Positions 46,610 through 57,507 of a DNA stretch of 64,000 nt are shown here, in pieces (within the stretch, counting starts at the first letter, position 1; every line of letters starts with the position of its first letter). The stretch comes from Isoetes taiwanensis (taxonomy: Eukaryota > Streptophyta > Lycopodiopsida > Isoetales > Isoetaceae). The notes beneath the pieces are model-generated. The model saw only the letters and a program-made list of their open reading frames with translations, had not been told where the DNA came from and did not search any database. Location: assembly GCA_021234155.1 (NCBI GenBank), contig JAJEKV010000030.1:12522718-12586717 (forward strand), given 5' to 3'. Position numbers and translations under genes: made by a program.

Positions 46610-47695
46610 TTAAAATGCTTGAAGTCTCTCAGCTCCTGAATCTAAGATAAGCAAGTCAGTATCCATTCTTTTTCCCATCTTAGAATTAGACATATTTACC
46701 TCAATGTCATCATCTTGCTCATCTTCTTCTTGACTTGTCTCCTTTGCAATATTTAGGGTTGGCTTGGATTTGTACCCTCCAGATTTTTTCCCATCAAATT
46801 TTTTTCCTTTTCCTCTTTTTGGGCTTGAACAATTTGTTGCAATATGGCCCTTTCCCTCACAATTGTAACAAATTATTTCTTTACCCAGCTTGGGACAGTT
46901 TACTTTTAGATGCCCATAGCTATTACAATTATAGCATGGACCAATTTGCTTTTTAGCCGAATTTTTCTTCCATTTCTTCTGTTTTACAAACATAACCTCT
47001 GATTCCTCATCATCATCACCTTTTGTTTGTTCAAATTCTGTTCTTATCATTCTAATAGCATGTTCCTTTGTTCTTGCCACATTCCTTAATAATGTAGCCA
47101 GCTGGGTATTATGAGAAACTGCTCTAGAGATGGCTAGCAGCTGATAATCTTCAGACAAAACTACTCCAGCACCTTTTAAATCTGCTATTATTGACTCAAA
47201 CTTTTCCAAAAACTCAGCAATGTTATCTTTCTCATATAATTTGAGTCTCCTTAATTGTTTCTCTAACACATCTATTTGTGATGATGATTTCTGCTCATAA
47301 TTTTCTAGCATGAACTTCCACATATCAGCAGGAGACTTACCTCTAAGTTTCAGCTTGATCATCGTTCCCACTTTGTGACATATTATGGACTGAGCCTCCA
47401 TAATCCTTGCCTTCTCGTCCATGCTAATCACTGCAGTACCACCTGTTGTAACAGTAGCAGTACCAGCTGCATCCCTTTGACTTCCTCCTCCTTCAACTGA
47501 GCTTGAAGACGTGCTGGCACTAGAACCTGCTGCACCAATTACAGGTGCTGTGGTAACAACACTGGGGTCAATCAAATACCATAATTTTTCAAACTCAAGT
47601 ACCTCCCTCACACTTTGCTTCCAAATTTGAAACCCTGTTTCACCTTTAAATACCTCTATGGAGTTCAAAAGATTGGCTCCAAACCTTGTAGACAT
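46610..47695 (-). pseudogene. Copia gag and start of protease
   Basis: An open frame of 361 residues starts 33 bases inside the 5' LTR. The N-terminal part (W-K-Q-S-V-R-E-V-L, W-Y-L-I-D-P) is the copia gag head. The central part is the UBN2-type capsid region (K-L-R-G-K-S-P-A-D-M-W-K, L-K-L-Y-E-K-D-N-I-A-E-F-L). Two zinc knuckles follow: C-Y-N-C-N-S-Y-G-H-L-K-V-N-C and C-Y-N-C-E-G-K-G-H-I-A-T-N-C (CX2CX4HX4C). The frame ends shortly after the protease active site I-L-D-S-G-A (about 46640), where the usual Ser-x-His continuation is replaced and a stop at 46610 cuts it off. Gag packages the element RNA; this copy could still encode a near-complete gag. Confidence 0.9.
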
Positions 47696-47714
47696 CCTGC
47701 TCTTGGATTAGATA

Positions 47715-47726
47715 GCTCTGATACCA
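47715..47726 (-). other. Copia primer-binding site (initiator-Met tRNA)
   Basis: Minus strand TGGTATCAGAGC, one base from the end of the 5' LTR. Confidence 0.92.
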
Positions 47727-47727
47727 C

Positions 47728-48521
47728 TGTTGCAAAAATTACTGCATATAATCCTTTTCTAGTTAATCCTAGCAAAGATGTCAATTTCTCTTCTTTTCTT
47801 ATCTTTCAAATTCCCATTGAGCAAAGTAGAGTTACACCATGTAGCAAGGCAACTACAATTGATTAAGACAAGATCATACAAGCTAAGAGTTCTTCTTAAC
47901 TAGCCAAGAAAGCCACAATTTGGTCTCTAATTTCTTGCTTAACTATTTAGCTTGTTGAATATGCATTCAAGCTTCCCCTACATAATATGTTCCTAAAACC
48001 ATCATAACCATAAGAAAATAATTTTAACAATACTGTAGCAATGGTTATAACCAGTTCACTGTAGCTCCAATGATCGGCCTCCTTAAACACTTTAATGGCA
48101 AAGAACCTTGCTTTAACGACAAAGAACCTTGCCGAATTCCAACCTAGTCTTCCGATCACCTCTTCAAATTAAGCATGTAGTCTTTATAGCAGATCAATCC
48201 GGCGGTTACGGCTGCCGATCAACTTTCTAAGTCTGCTATTTTCTTTGTTCACTATTATCCCACATGCATCGTTCAGTAATATCAACTTTTTCCTGGTCGA
48301 ACCATTGAATCATTAAATTAACCAATATTTCATTAACCATTGAGTTATCCCTGTTATTGAACCATTGGTGGTTATAACAACTTCGTCTGTAGTTAGAACT
48401 TAGGATATGAATGGTCTGCAACTTAAGATATGATCTTCATCAAGTTCCATGCATGCTGTGGACCTGCTTAAAAAAAACAACCTAGACAGCTCAAAACATG
48501 TCATGACTGTTTATTTCAACA
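47728..48521 (-). repeat. Copia 5' LTR (794 bp)
   Basis: Right-hand LTR in plus coordinates and 5' LTR of the minus-strand element; TG..CA ends. It lacks the extra tandem segment of its partner. Confidence 0.93.
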
Positions 48522-48535
48522 CTTTTTAGTTGCAT

Positions 48536-48810
48536 TACTTGCATTTGTGAGGCCTATGACCTCGTTTACTTTGTACCCTTAACGGTATTTTGTTAAGTGC
48601 ATGTCTTGATCTATATTTTGATTAATCACTTGCATTTTTTGAGATTTATAACCTCGTTTACGTTGTACCCTTAAATGCATCTCCTTAAATGCAATTTTTG
48701 CATCTCCTTAAATGCAATTTTTGATGAATCATTACTTTGTACCCTTAGATGTGTTTTCTTAACTGCATTTCTTGACTTGTATTTTGATTAGTCAAGGTTC
48801 CCTCCACGTT
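48536..48810. repeat. Degenerate tandem repeat, unit about 100 bp
   Basis: Words such as cttgcatttt, ataacctcgtttac, ttgtacccttaa, tgcat and attttgattaatc recur in the same order about three times. It lies directly after the copia insertion. Confidence 0.55.
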
Positions 48811-50165
48811 CCCTAAAGGATATATTTGTTCCTGACATAGAGGATACGTATTTTTGTAGTATTATTTTTGCAGGCAGGATTAGTCAAGGTTCCCTCCAGG
48901 ATGCTTTACAGGCAAGATGTTAGGAATTCGTCGTTTATTCGTTCACGGTGCCATTAAAGTGATCTATGGGCTAGAGCAAGGAGACAATTGTATTTGATCG
49001 CCTGTCATACACCATTATCAATCCATTTGAGTTGCTTCCCCCTGGGGACATATGCCTAGAGGCCCTCAACGACACATCCACATGGCCAGGAGTTTCTAGA
49101 AGGTATTTTTAACATTTCGTATTCATTGTTGCACTTTCAGTTTTGAAGGCCCTAGAGTTTTTCCATTTGCGAGCTATGATGTCTATATTTATTCTTTAAT
49201 ATTTTAATTTTATTCTTAGGGTTCATTTCCGTTTTGGTAATCCTAATACTTATGTTATTCCATTTATTGTAGAACTTTCATTCTTTTCCATTATCTTTAA
49301 TTTTTTCTTATTTTATTCATACCTGCTCCACGGCTCCGGCATGCACAGATTTTACACACATCATTGTTACTTTGGCCGATTACTTGCATTTCTTTATCTT
49401 TGTGAGTGTCAGTTCGTTCATAGACCCATTCGGTCCACTCTTAGACCTTCTATTTGTATTCGTAATGATAGTTCCTTGATGTTCTACATGCTAGATAAGG
49501 TTACATTACATAGTTTTCCCTTGATTGCGCTTTTTCCATTTGTTTTACTTAGTTCTTGTTTCTCCTTTGCTCTATTTTCTCTTTAGCCTTTTTCTATTTT
49601 CCTTGTTCCATGCCATGTCAATTCTTAGGCATTGTGTGCTTCCACTTGTTGATTCAACCTAACTTCAGGTAGTCTGTCAAACGTTTCCTTTATCTTCTGT
49701 TTGATCTATTCTCATCGGTTCCCATGTTTTATTTGGTTTATCTGCCCGTTTGACACGATCTCGTGTTGTTCCATTTGTCTTGGTTCCACCATTCTTTCCT
49801 GATTGGTCACATATTCCTTACTAGTTCTTTGCACACCGTATTCTATAGCTCAAGTTCAAGTTGTACCATTGGATTGTCTATGTTACACTCCCGGTTCTTC
49901 ATTTTCCTTGCTCTAGATTGCCTAAAGTGCTAGACCATTTTTGGGTGCTACTTTCTCTTCACATTGTTTTGCAACTTGATTTTTCCTTTTATATATGTAT
50001 ATTGTAATTTTTACCTTATTTTTCCAGCATGTGAATAGCTGGTAATCCTCTTCCTCTGGCAGTCGCTTGATATTGTGTTCCCATGTCTCTATAGACATAT
50101 TATGTCGCAGCTGTAGGCTCCTTCAAGCCTCTCTCCATCATCCCGCGTCCGTGCTGTATCACTTC
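48811..50165. other. T-rich spacer
   Basis: T/C-rich DNA without a supported gene; the 81-codon plus frame at 49341 has no recognised motif. Confidence 0.4.
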
Positions 50166-51049
50166 TAGGGCCATCTCCTCGGTGCTCCCCCCAAGGCTCT
50201 CCTTTCCTGCCCTTGTGCCATAACCGCCAAGGGGTTTATATTCTCCTTCTCCAGCCCTATTGACTTTATGGCCTCCGGTCTCTCCATAATTTGTTCTTGT
50301 CCTAGGAGTGTCTACTCTCTGATCCTCTTGTGCAAGTACACTTTGTCATTCCTAACTCCCGCATGTATCCCTACTTGGTTCAATTCCCTGGCCCTGGCCA
50401 GTTCTCTGTGTAGACCCTGGCGTTGCATGATCGTCAGTGCTTCCTGTACTTTGATCCCATTCCTTAATCTGGATCCCATGTGCAGTATCCTCTCCTTGAC
50501 AGTCATGTCCCTGAGCATCAGGTTTATGTGCCTCGACCGACCCCTCCATTGGCCTGACCGCACTACGTTGACGATGATGCTCTGGTGTTCTTTGAAAACT
50601 GTCTCTATTATTTCTGCAGTAACTCGATATGTGTCTTCATTAGGTTTCTCTGCTACCCCTTCATGCTTAATTCTATTCTACTCCTCAAATTCCATGATAT
50701 GCGGTTTTATTCTATCAAATGATTCCCATGCATCTAACTCAACATTTGTTTTTTCTAACTCAATCAACCTCTGCATGATCCTAGCCTTTTCTTCTTCAAT
50801 CTCGTTCATCCTTCGCTGCATCTTCTCGCTCGTCCTCTCGACCTCTCCTATCCTTATATCCATGCTGGAGATGGCTATTTTGTTGCGGTTGGACGTCTCC
50901 GCTAGTGTGTTGAGTGCATCCATGTTCGGGATTCTGGATTCCAGCTGTTTGTTCATTTGGGCTAGGAAATCTTTGAGGTCCTGCTGGCTTACTGGTGCTC
51001 TTGCCATATCTGCTTTCCTTTGTTGGCTGAGGCCGGTGTTCTCCGCCAT
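50166..51049 (-). pseudogene. LINE-type ORF1 protein: coiled coil plus RNA-binding-like C-terminus
   Basis: The minus frame from M-A-E-N-T-G (51049) is open to 50678, with a coiled coil (I-R-I-G-E-V-E-R-T-S-E-K-M-Q-R-R-M and I-M-Q-R-L-I-E-L-E-K-T). It then continues in the same frame past two TAG codons (50678-50680, 50312-50314) to a third at 50166. The part between the first two stops has V-R-S-G-Q-W-R-G-R-S-R-H-I, M-T-V-K-E-R-I-L, then R-E-L-A-R-A-R-E-L-N and G-I-H-A-G-V-R-N-D-K-V-Y. This is the general layout of L1-type ORF1p: coiled coil, RRM-like core, then R/K-rich C-terminal domain. No ORF2 lies downstream, so it is a fragment. Because the only breaks are TAG codons in one frame, the copy is otherwise well kept. 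A non-LINE coiled-coil protein is possible. Confidence 0.5.
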
Positions 51050-51367
51050 CACTTTTGGATACAATATGGAGCTGCGATTCTCGTCTGGGTCACTGCAATA
51101 GAATTCTTCTGCTGGAGTAGTTGTATCTCATCCATATTATATATATATTCTGCCTCTAAACGGTCTCTTATTCGAAAGCATCGTTAATTCTGAATTTGAA
51201 TTTGAAATAGCCATACTTATTAATTATTCTGCCCACCGCCACGCATTATTCGATTCACCGTTTAGATATCGTCGTCTTACCATCCCAGTTGATTGGCCGG
51301 GGGTGACCCTATCTGTACCGGGATGTTATTTATTTCTGCTGTTAATCGGTCATTTTGGTGATCCGGG

Positions 51368-51940
51368 TACCAGTTGAAGAGTCGTGCCCTCGCTATACTG
51401 GCCTACGGCGGGAGTTAAACCCCTCAGTCCGTAACTTATCCCAGTCTCCTTTTTGACCATATCATATTTATATTCTATCCTTTCTTGTTAGTTAGGTCCC
51501 TCTGCCTGCAGGATATTACAACCACTTTTTTGGTACCTTTACATTTATATATTGTATCCTATTCCCTTCTGGCTTGACTTGTATTCCATGTCCTTCATGT
51601 ATTGCTATGCTTGTGATGTTCTTCAAGCTCATGGTGGTCTGGAGTACTAGTTGGTGGGTCTTACCCTCTCTATCCTGGTGTACGGCGGAGGCCAGGCCTC
51701 TCTGTCCCGTATCTTATCCCCGTCCACCTTTTGCTCGATGTATGGAGATTTAATCCCCCCCGTCTGTAGCCTAGTGTGATCTACTTGTTGATGTGTCAGT
51801 TATGCTGATGTGGATCATGTCCACTGTAGCATTAGAGTTTATGATGGTTCGCGATACCAGTTGGTGGGTCGAGCCCTCGCTATCCTGGTATACGGCGGAG
51901 GCTAAGCCTCTCTAACCCATAACTTTTTCCGTCCCCTTTT
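51368..51940. repeat. Three diverged 85-bp units upstream of the ORF1 fragment
   Basis: Units at 51368-51454, 51645-51732 and 51855-51940 share the order taccag-ttg, g-gtc, ccctcgctat-ctgg, tacggcgg, a small stem-loop, and a tcc-cctttt end. The stem-loop changes sequence but keeps pairing (GAGGC-taa-GCCTC in unit 3, GAGGCC-a-GGCCTC in unit 2). They lie 320-890 bp upstream of the minus-strand ORF1 and could be 5' UTR monomers of that element. Confidence 0.6.
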
Positions 51941-53913
51941 ACTCATTTTGGTATACAATATCTGCCCTCCTGTGTACCTTATAACGTGGTAGGGGTACTG
52001 ACTATATGACATGAAACCAGCTGTAAAAGATTACAAAGGTATGGGAAGCAGAAAAGAACAACGACGAGGAGGGATATATGGTGGGAGTAAGAGGGCCCAC
52101 AACGGCTGAAGTCTTATATTTTGTATCAGTATCTTATATTGGCTAGGGAGACTTATATACCATATCTGCATCCTATGATAAAGGGAAACATGTCACCGCA
52201 AAGCACAAAAACATGCGCCCATACCTTTATCTACAGGGATTTTACTAAATGTGACACTTTCCACTTGCCTATCTATTTCCGTGACGCATTATACAGTATC
52301 ACTATGCTTCCTTAATCTATTAGAAGATCAAACAATAGAAGTGTTTTGTGTTCACATCCCAGGCAACCTTCCTCTATTAGGAGATATATGAGCCTTTCTA
52401 TATGTAGATAATATCCATTTATATATTTTCAAAGTTTGGCGCACAAAAATACATATTCTGAGAGATTGAGCCAGGGGCTGAATCAGATGTGATGCATTGA
52501 GCATGGAGCTGGAAAACTTAGAGCATAAAAATAGAAAGAGAATATAAAACAAAAACAAAGATAATAAAAAAAAAAATTGCTCCCCCTCGGGCAACCCATT
52601 CAGCTTCCTCCCGTTCATACATCCTTAACCCATTCATTTCCTTGGTTTCTTTCCTGTAGATGATTCCCCTAGCTTCTTCTTTTTCTTAACGTTTCTCGCC
52701 ATGAAGGCTCATGCAAATATAATCTGTTGGATTTTTCTCACAACAAAAAACACACTTTACCAAAATCTCCGACTAAGAGTTCGCGCTGCTAGCATGTCGA
52801 CTTCTGGATTGTTGCGTTCATTTGCAGCCAGCTAAAACATTGCATGACTCTATCTCTATCCTGTCTCCTGACTGTATCATTTTTATCAGCCATAACTCCC
52901 ATTACCTCCAGGAGACGAAGACTATATCCTGCATCCTTCATTGATTGTGCATGATGAATTCTATCACACAAGGTACTCTCCCGCACCCTTCCCATGGCCG
53001 GATCGACCAGATTCCTGAGGCGGAGCTCATCTTCCTCTTCCTCCTCTCTTATAGTGTGTTAGCTTTTAGGGTTATGCTTCCTTGTTCCCGCTCCTTTATT
53101 TCGTCCGCCTTTATTAATTGCTAGTCTCGTCTTATCTTGTCCTATTCTTTTCTAATTTTTCGTATGTGTGTGCAAGAAGCATCGTACTATGCTCTATAAA
53201 CCTTCCTGACATTCGTACTCGGACCCCCCACTTCTGTAGCTAATCATCATTAACGGCTCCCTCCGTCCATTGGTTGTGTGACATGTCATTAGGGTCCCAT
53301 GCATCATTATATATATTCACTATTGTATTACTCTTCTTTATTCTATACCATTCCCGTACGGTTACAACATCGCGTATTCGTGTTAAAATTTAGAGTTAGC
53401 GATTAAGATTAGCTACACGTATTTTCCTATGGTTTGCTGTTAAACGGCTACCACTTTCGAATTCCCCTCCCGAGGTTTGATTGGCGTGAATTGCGTTTCT
53501 CCCTCTGGTGGATTGACATCCTTTTTTTCTGTCATCTTTTCCTGTGTTGTTGTAGTGATCGTACCCCATCTATGTCCCATCGCAACCGGTTTTATACCAA
53601 TTAGTCTATGCCTGGTCTAGTTTAGTCTATGAAATATTATCTACTATTCGTTATTTTTATAGCCATAGGCAACTCGTGAACCTGGCCTCAGGTAACTCAA
53701 AGAAAGACATCCGATTACCAGAAACAACTAAGAAAGGAGTAAAAATTTAACAAGTATTTTTTATATTCCTGGTCGCGTTCTCATATCGTCGAAATATTTC
53801 ACCCTATTCAACCCTATCCAACCCTGTCCAATATGCTATTCTACTGTTTTGAGTCCGGCGCTTACCTGGTTATCACAACCCGCAACCTACAACCCGCAAC
53901 CCCCAACTCAGAT
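51941..53913. other. Spacer with unassigned short frames
   Basis: The 68-codon minus frame 52789-52995 has plausible codon use but no recognised motif. Short repeats of cctattcaaccctatccaac and acaacccgcaacc type lie at 53800-53910. No gene is claimed. Confidence 0.4.
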
Positions 53914-53991
53914 TAGAATAGAATAGAATAGAATAGAATAGAATAGAATAGAATAGAATAGAATAGAATAGAATAGAATAGAATAGAATAG
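53914..53991. repeat. (GAATA)n microsatellite, 78 bp
   Basis: About 15 uninterrupted GAATA units. The unit is the complement of the TATTC tail of the LINE family, but no LINE 3' UTR adjoins it on either side. Confidence 0.95.
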
Positions 53992-54020
53992 CAATAAACA
54001 TAATGTTATTGCTACATAAC

Positions 54021-55184
54021 TTACCATTTTTCAACCTCTTTCAATCCCCTTTCAAACTGATCTAGCATGGGAATCACTCCCATGTTATCGGGCCCAGTTT
54101 CTAACCTCGGGTGATTCGAGCCAGCTACTAAGAAATTTAACATATTACTCAAATGGGAATGCTTCCCGAACATGCACAATGCACGAATGTAATATACAAA
54201 TTCCGTCCCTTTTGGACTGAAAGTTCTGCTGAAGACGATAATCTTTCCATTCCTGAATCTTGAAATATATCGCAGCATAGTCGGGTCCTTTAATCTTTCC
54301 TGCCCGCCTCATGCATGTCGGCAACAAAAGTCATCGACTTCCCACAAATAAGACACCTCAAGGTTATCTTCTTCAAATTTCTCAAATCCATGAGGCTTAT
54401 GCTACCGCGATTGACTGAAGGCCCTTGCAAGCCTGTAGATATTGTTGGCAGGATTGAACAAAGACGCTAAAATTCTTCTTCCGTTGGCAGATTCTGCTCC
54501 TCTTCAGCACAACGAGCCTGTAGCCTCTCATATGCGTCTTTAAGGTCTATAGCATTCCAGTATAAGATGACACTTCAAATATTTCTTTGTCGAGGTCCTC
54601 TACAAAGTCTGTAGCAAAGACGGGTTCCTCACTATATCATTTAATAATAAATATTCCGTTCCTTCCACTATAATTGGCGTTATGTTAAACAATCTCTCTT
54701 CGTCCTCATCCTCTTCAGAATCTTCCTCGTCATCATCTTCCTTGTTTGATTCACACAAGGCCAATGCGTCGAAGTTAATTTTCCTAGATTCTTGCTCTTC
54801 TTCCGGTAGATCTATCACCATTTCTCATCGTCTTCATCATACATAACTGGCCCATCTTGACTTAATGATTTCATTATTTCCATTTTTTTTATTGGCTTGG
54901 CCGAGCAAAATGTATAACTAGCAAATGCAAACGGCAAAGAGATATAAGTTACCTTCTTAAGTATAAGCACGCAGCCCGGCGGAGCTCATTGCCGTATTCT
55001 TGAAGAAAGTCTTGGATCCTTGCAAATGGGAAGCCACTTCCTCTAAAGCTGGTTTCGGAATCCACACCTCAGAAACATCTGCAAAGCATGTCCGTTGAGC
55101 TAACGCACTCCGTCTAAAACTTAAAGCAACATCGCGGTAGCATGTGAGCTCGCCACTGTTTCCCATGATGTCGATTTCCTTATG
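54021..55184 (-). pseudogene. Decayed multi-exon gene: acidic region and Cys-x2-Cys motif, function unknown
   Basis: The minus-strand coding signal starts at M-G-N-S-G-E-L-T-C (55184) and runs to a likely donor (AAG|GTAACT near 54952). After a possible intron it continues as M-E-I-M-K-S-L-S-Q-D-G-P-V (about 54890), a highly acidic run (54821-54690), and S-Y-T-G-M-L and D-A-Y-E-R-L-Q-A-R-C-A-E-E-E (54600-54490). Then come L-R-C-L-I-C-G-K-S-M-T-F and H-E-A-G (about 54350-54300), and a last stretch 54278-54021 (I-S-R-F-R-N-G-K-I-I-V-F, E-F-V-Y-Y-I-R-A-L). Frames change at about 54830, 54600, 54545 and 54285, with stops. The Cys-x2-Cys followed by His suggests a zinc finger. I do not recognise the family. 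It lies on the same strand as, and downstream of, the H3 variant. Confidence 0.4.
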
Positions 55185-55306
55185 GCGAAGTAGATGCAGA
55201 AGGCAAAAAAAGATGTGGAAGAGCGATAAGGCGCTATAACTGCAGACTGTAGTTGTTGTCCATTCTGAAAGGATATATAGAGCCGTTGTGGAGATTCCTC
55301 CATACA

Positions 55307-55330
55307 TTTTAGGGTTAGGGTTAGGTTTAA
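55307..55330. promoter_or_regulatory. Short telomere-like repeat / telo-box
   Basis: Plus strand ttttagggttagggttaggt. On the minus strand this gives AACCCTAACCCTAAAA, the plant telo-box type, 120-145 bp upstream of the first ATG of the decayed acidic-protein gene. It is equally compatible with a chance interstitial telomere repeat. Confidence 0.35.
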
Positions 55331-55473
55331 GGTGGGGGCTTGGGTCACACGACGCGAAAACTAGTCTGTGCAAAAAAAGAGCACAATGCTTGGTGTGCAT
55401 CATGTGATCCCGACGTAACCTAACCTTAAAAAAAAAAAGGAAAAAAAAAAAGAAAAAACGTGAGGCTAATCTT

Positions 55474-56369
55474 CTAAGAAAGAAGCCGACTAAGAAAATA
55501 GAGTATATTTATAACGGATATCAATATATCAATAAAATACAAAGGCACTTTACGCCTTAGGATCTGACAGGTCTTTCTTCTTGTTGGATGCAGATTGTGT
55601 AAGACCAGGCGCATGTCCTTCGGTATGACAGTCACCCGCTTGGCATGTATGGTTGCAAGTTGAGAGTCCTTGTACAGACCAACACCAACTGATTCCGCTG
55701 CCATTTGAAGAGCATTCAAGGCAGTTGCTTGAATCCTGTAAGTGGTGTTATGTATGGCACCACATTCTTGCAACACCTCTTTCACAAACCTAGCAAATGG
55801 AAGACGTGAAATAACCAGGTCAGTGCTCTTCTGATACTTTCTTATCTCGCGTAGTGCTTTAATGCCCCGCTCCGTCTTCCGCTTCTTCTTCCTTGCTCTG
55901 CTGGCTGTTGCTGCGCCTGCTCTATGCCTGCACCTTGGCCACTACCCTCACCCACCTCATTTTCAGGCTCATGCGCCTCTTCTGACCGTCTAATCACATT
56001 TCTGGACGCCTTCCTCTTTCTTGGATGAGCTCTCCTTCTTTGATTAGAAGCTTATGCCGCATTCACAGGAGGAGCAGGAAGAGCCGGCTGCCCAATAATC
56101 AATCCGGAATCATATTCTGCTCGCCGATCTGTCACATTTTCATCTTCTGTCTCCGAACCAGAATGCACCTCCCCAGTTACTCGAGAGCTGCTTCCCCCAC
56201 CATCTGTCATGCAGAATTCTTTTCTTGGCCTTCTGTTAGGCATAATTGGAGGCGGAGGAGAAGAATCTCTATCAGAGACTTCAGAAGCGGGTGAAGGAGG
56301 CAGAGTAACGTAATCACCCGGCCTTATACCACCTGGATGAATCCTTGCAGTTTGCTTAGTTCTAGCCAT
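55474..56369 (-). pseudogene. Histone H3 variant with very long N-terminal tail and enlarged loop 1 (broken)
   Basis: The minus strand starts M-A-R-T-K-Q-T-A-R (56369-56343), identical to residues 1-9 of mature H3 with Met, then I-H-P-G-G where H3 has K-S-T-G-G, so Lys9 is lost. About 165 residues of low-complexity tail follow, with a TAA at 56052-56054 and a basic patch (R-A-H-P-R-K-R-K-A-S-R). After a frameshift near 55870 the histone fold is clear: A-L-R-E-I-R-K-Y-Q-K-S-T (alpha N), R-L-P-F-A-R-F-V-K-E-V (alpha 1), N-A-L-Q-M-A-A-E (alpha 2), I-H-A-K-R-V-T-V-I-P-K-D (loop 2). Loop 1 is about four residues longer than canonical H3, a feature of centromeric CENH3. The stop at 55474 lies well past the normal H3 end. 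No intron is visible, so it may be a retrocopy. H3 identity is firm; CENH3 identity is only suggested. Confidence 0.8.
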
Positions 56370-56574
56370 GGCTTCTCAACGGATGGTGCTTTATACTACA
56401 TATACTGACAAGAAAGAGACAACTGGCAAGAGATAAATAGTAAAAGGCAAAATACACTGATAACTTTTTTAAATAATTGTAGGGAGCCCTAAAAAAAAAT
56501 AAACGAAATTCAAATCACTAAGCAATAGACAATTTCTTGTTGATCGTGAACTCACTAAACTTTACGTTACACTC

Positions 56575-57491
56575 TGTTACAAGTGCTCCCAAGGGTATAG
56601 CCGAAATCGGACCCTTGACGGACGTCCATGAGCATGGGGGTACTGCTAGTTACAATTGCCGGGCAGTTGTGATTAATGAGCCATGTTGACTGTAATCAGT
56701 CTATGGTGACGGAATGTAGAATAAGTGACAGTAGTTACTAGCGGCGGATAATGGGTCGCTAGGGGCACTAATATATTAGTGCCGAAGGAGCTTGCAAGAT
56801 CTGTAGATGCGGAAGATTTATATTAATGCATGGTTAACATTACTAAGTTGTTGTTAATGGAACTAGTGTTAGCACTAGGGGTTAAAAGCATTAATATAAA
56901 GAAATAAAAGTTAACTATGTGGTTGTATGGACACGTGGCATTAAGTGGTTGGATGGGCTTATAAAACCTATTATTGAAATAAGCGGACGAATTCATATCA
57001 GACCAGCGGACCCAGAATGCCAGATCTGAGAGTCATGGCTAAGAGCTATGATTTGGATCGAATCAAAGGCTGGGCTGGCCGGTTTTGGACTGTAGAAGAC
57101 TACAGTGAACTCCAGAGGCTGTATTATAAAGCCTGGAGAGTGAATTCAGTTGGAGCAGTCAGAATTGAGTTTTGAAGGAAGGAGTCGATTCTGCAGCTTG
57201 AAACACTTGCTTGGAAGACTCGATCAGGATGATCGATTTAGCAGCACAAAGTAGCTATGATGGCCACAGAGCAGATTCATTCTGCCAGAGGTCGAGTTAG
57301 GCCTTCCGCAACCGGCTGACATCCGCTCAGGGAGGAATTACTGAGAGGATCCAGGCATCTGAGGAAACTCCGTCTGGGAGCAGGCCGAACTGATCAACGA
57401 GGGGGATCTGGGATCCGTGGTGTGGGCAGAAGCTGATCAGCGTACTCTACGTGGGCGAGGATTCTTTAGGGAATTTTGTTTCGCCGCAACA
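56575..57491 (+). repeat. Gypsy 5' LTR (917 bp)
   Basis: Includes a TATA-like box (ttataaaa near 56959) that fits the start of the element transcript. It is very similar to the 3' LTR, with scattered substitutions and small indels. Confidence 0.95.
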
Positions 57492-57492
57492 G

Positions 57493-57504
57493 TGGTATCA
57501 GAGC
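57493..57504 (+). other. Gypsy primer-binding site (initiator-Met tRNA)
   Basis: TGGTATCAGAGC one base after the 5' LTR. Confidence 0.93.
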
Positions 57505-57507
57505 AGT

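Larger units (their letters stand above)
42611..48521 (-). mobile_element. Complete Ty1/copia LTR retrotransposon, coding region decayed
   Basis: Both LTRs start TGTTGCAAAA and end TATTTCAACA in plus orientation. The element is flanked by a perfect 5-bp duplication CTTTT (42606-42610 and 48522-48526). On the minus strand, the primer site TGGTATCAGAGC (complement of 47715-47726, initiator-Met type) lies one base inside the 5' LTR, and the purine tract TGAAGGGAAG (complement of 43446-43455) precedes the 3' LTR. The domain order gag, protease, integrase, reverse transcriptase, RNase H is copia. It is 5.9 kb long. Confidence 0.95.

Noticed and set aside
50268-51101. 277-codon plus-strand open frame
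   Set aside because: It is the antisense shadow of the coiled-coil ORF1 on the minus strand. Its leucine/serine/cysteine-rich sequence is typical of an antisense frame.
55474-56369. Firm CENH3 annotation
   Set aside because: The longer loop 1 is suggestive, but the core is highly diverged, no CATD-type signature was verified and no intron structure is present, so only 'H3 variant' is claimed.
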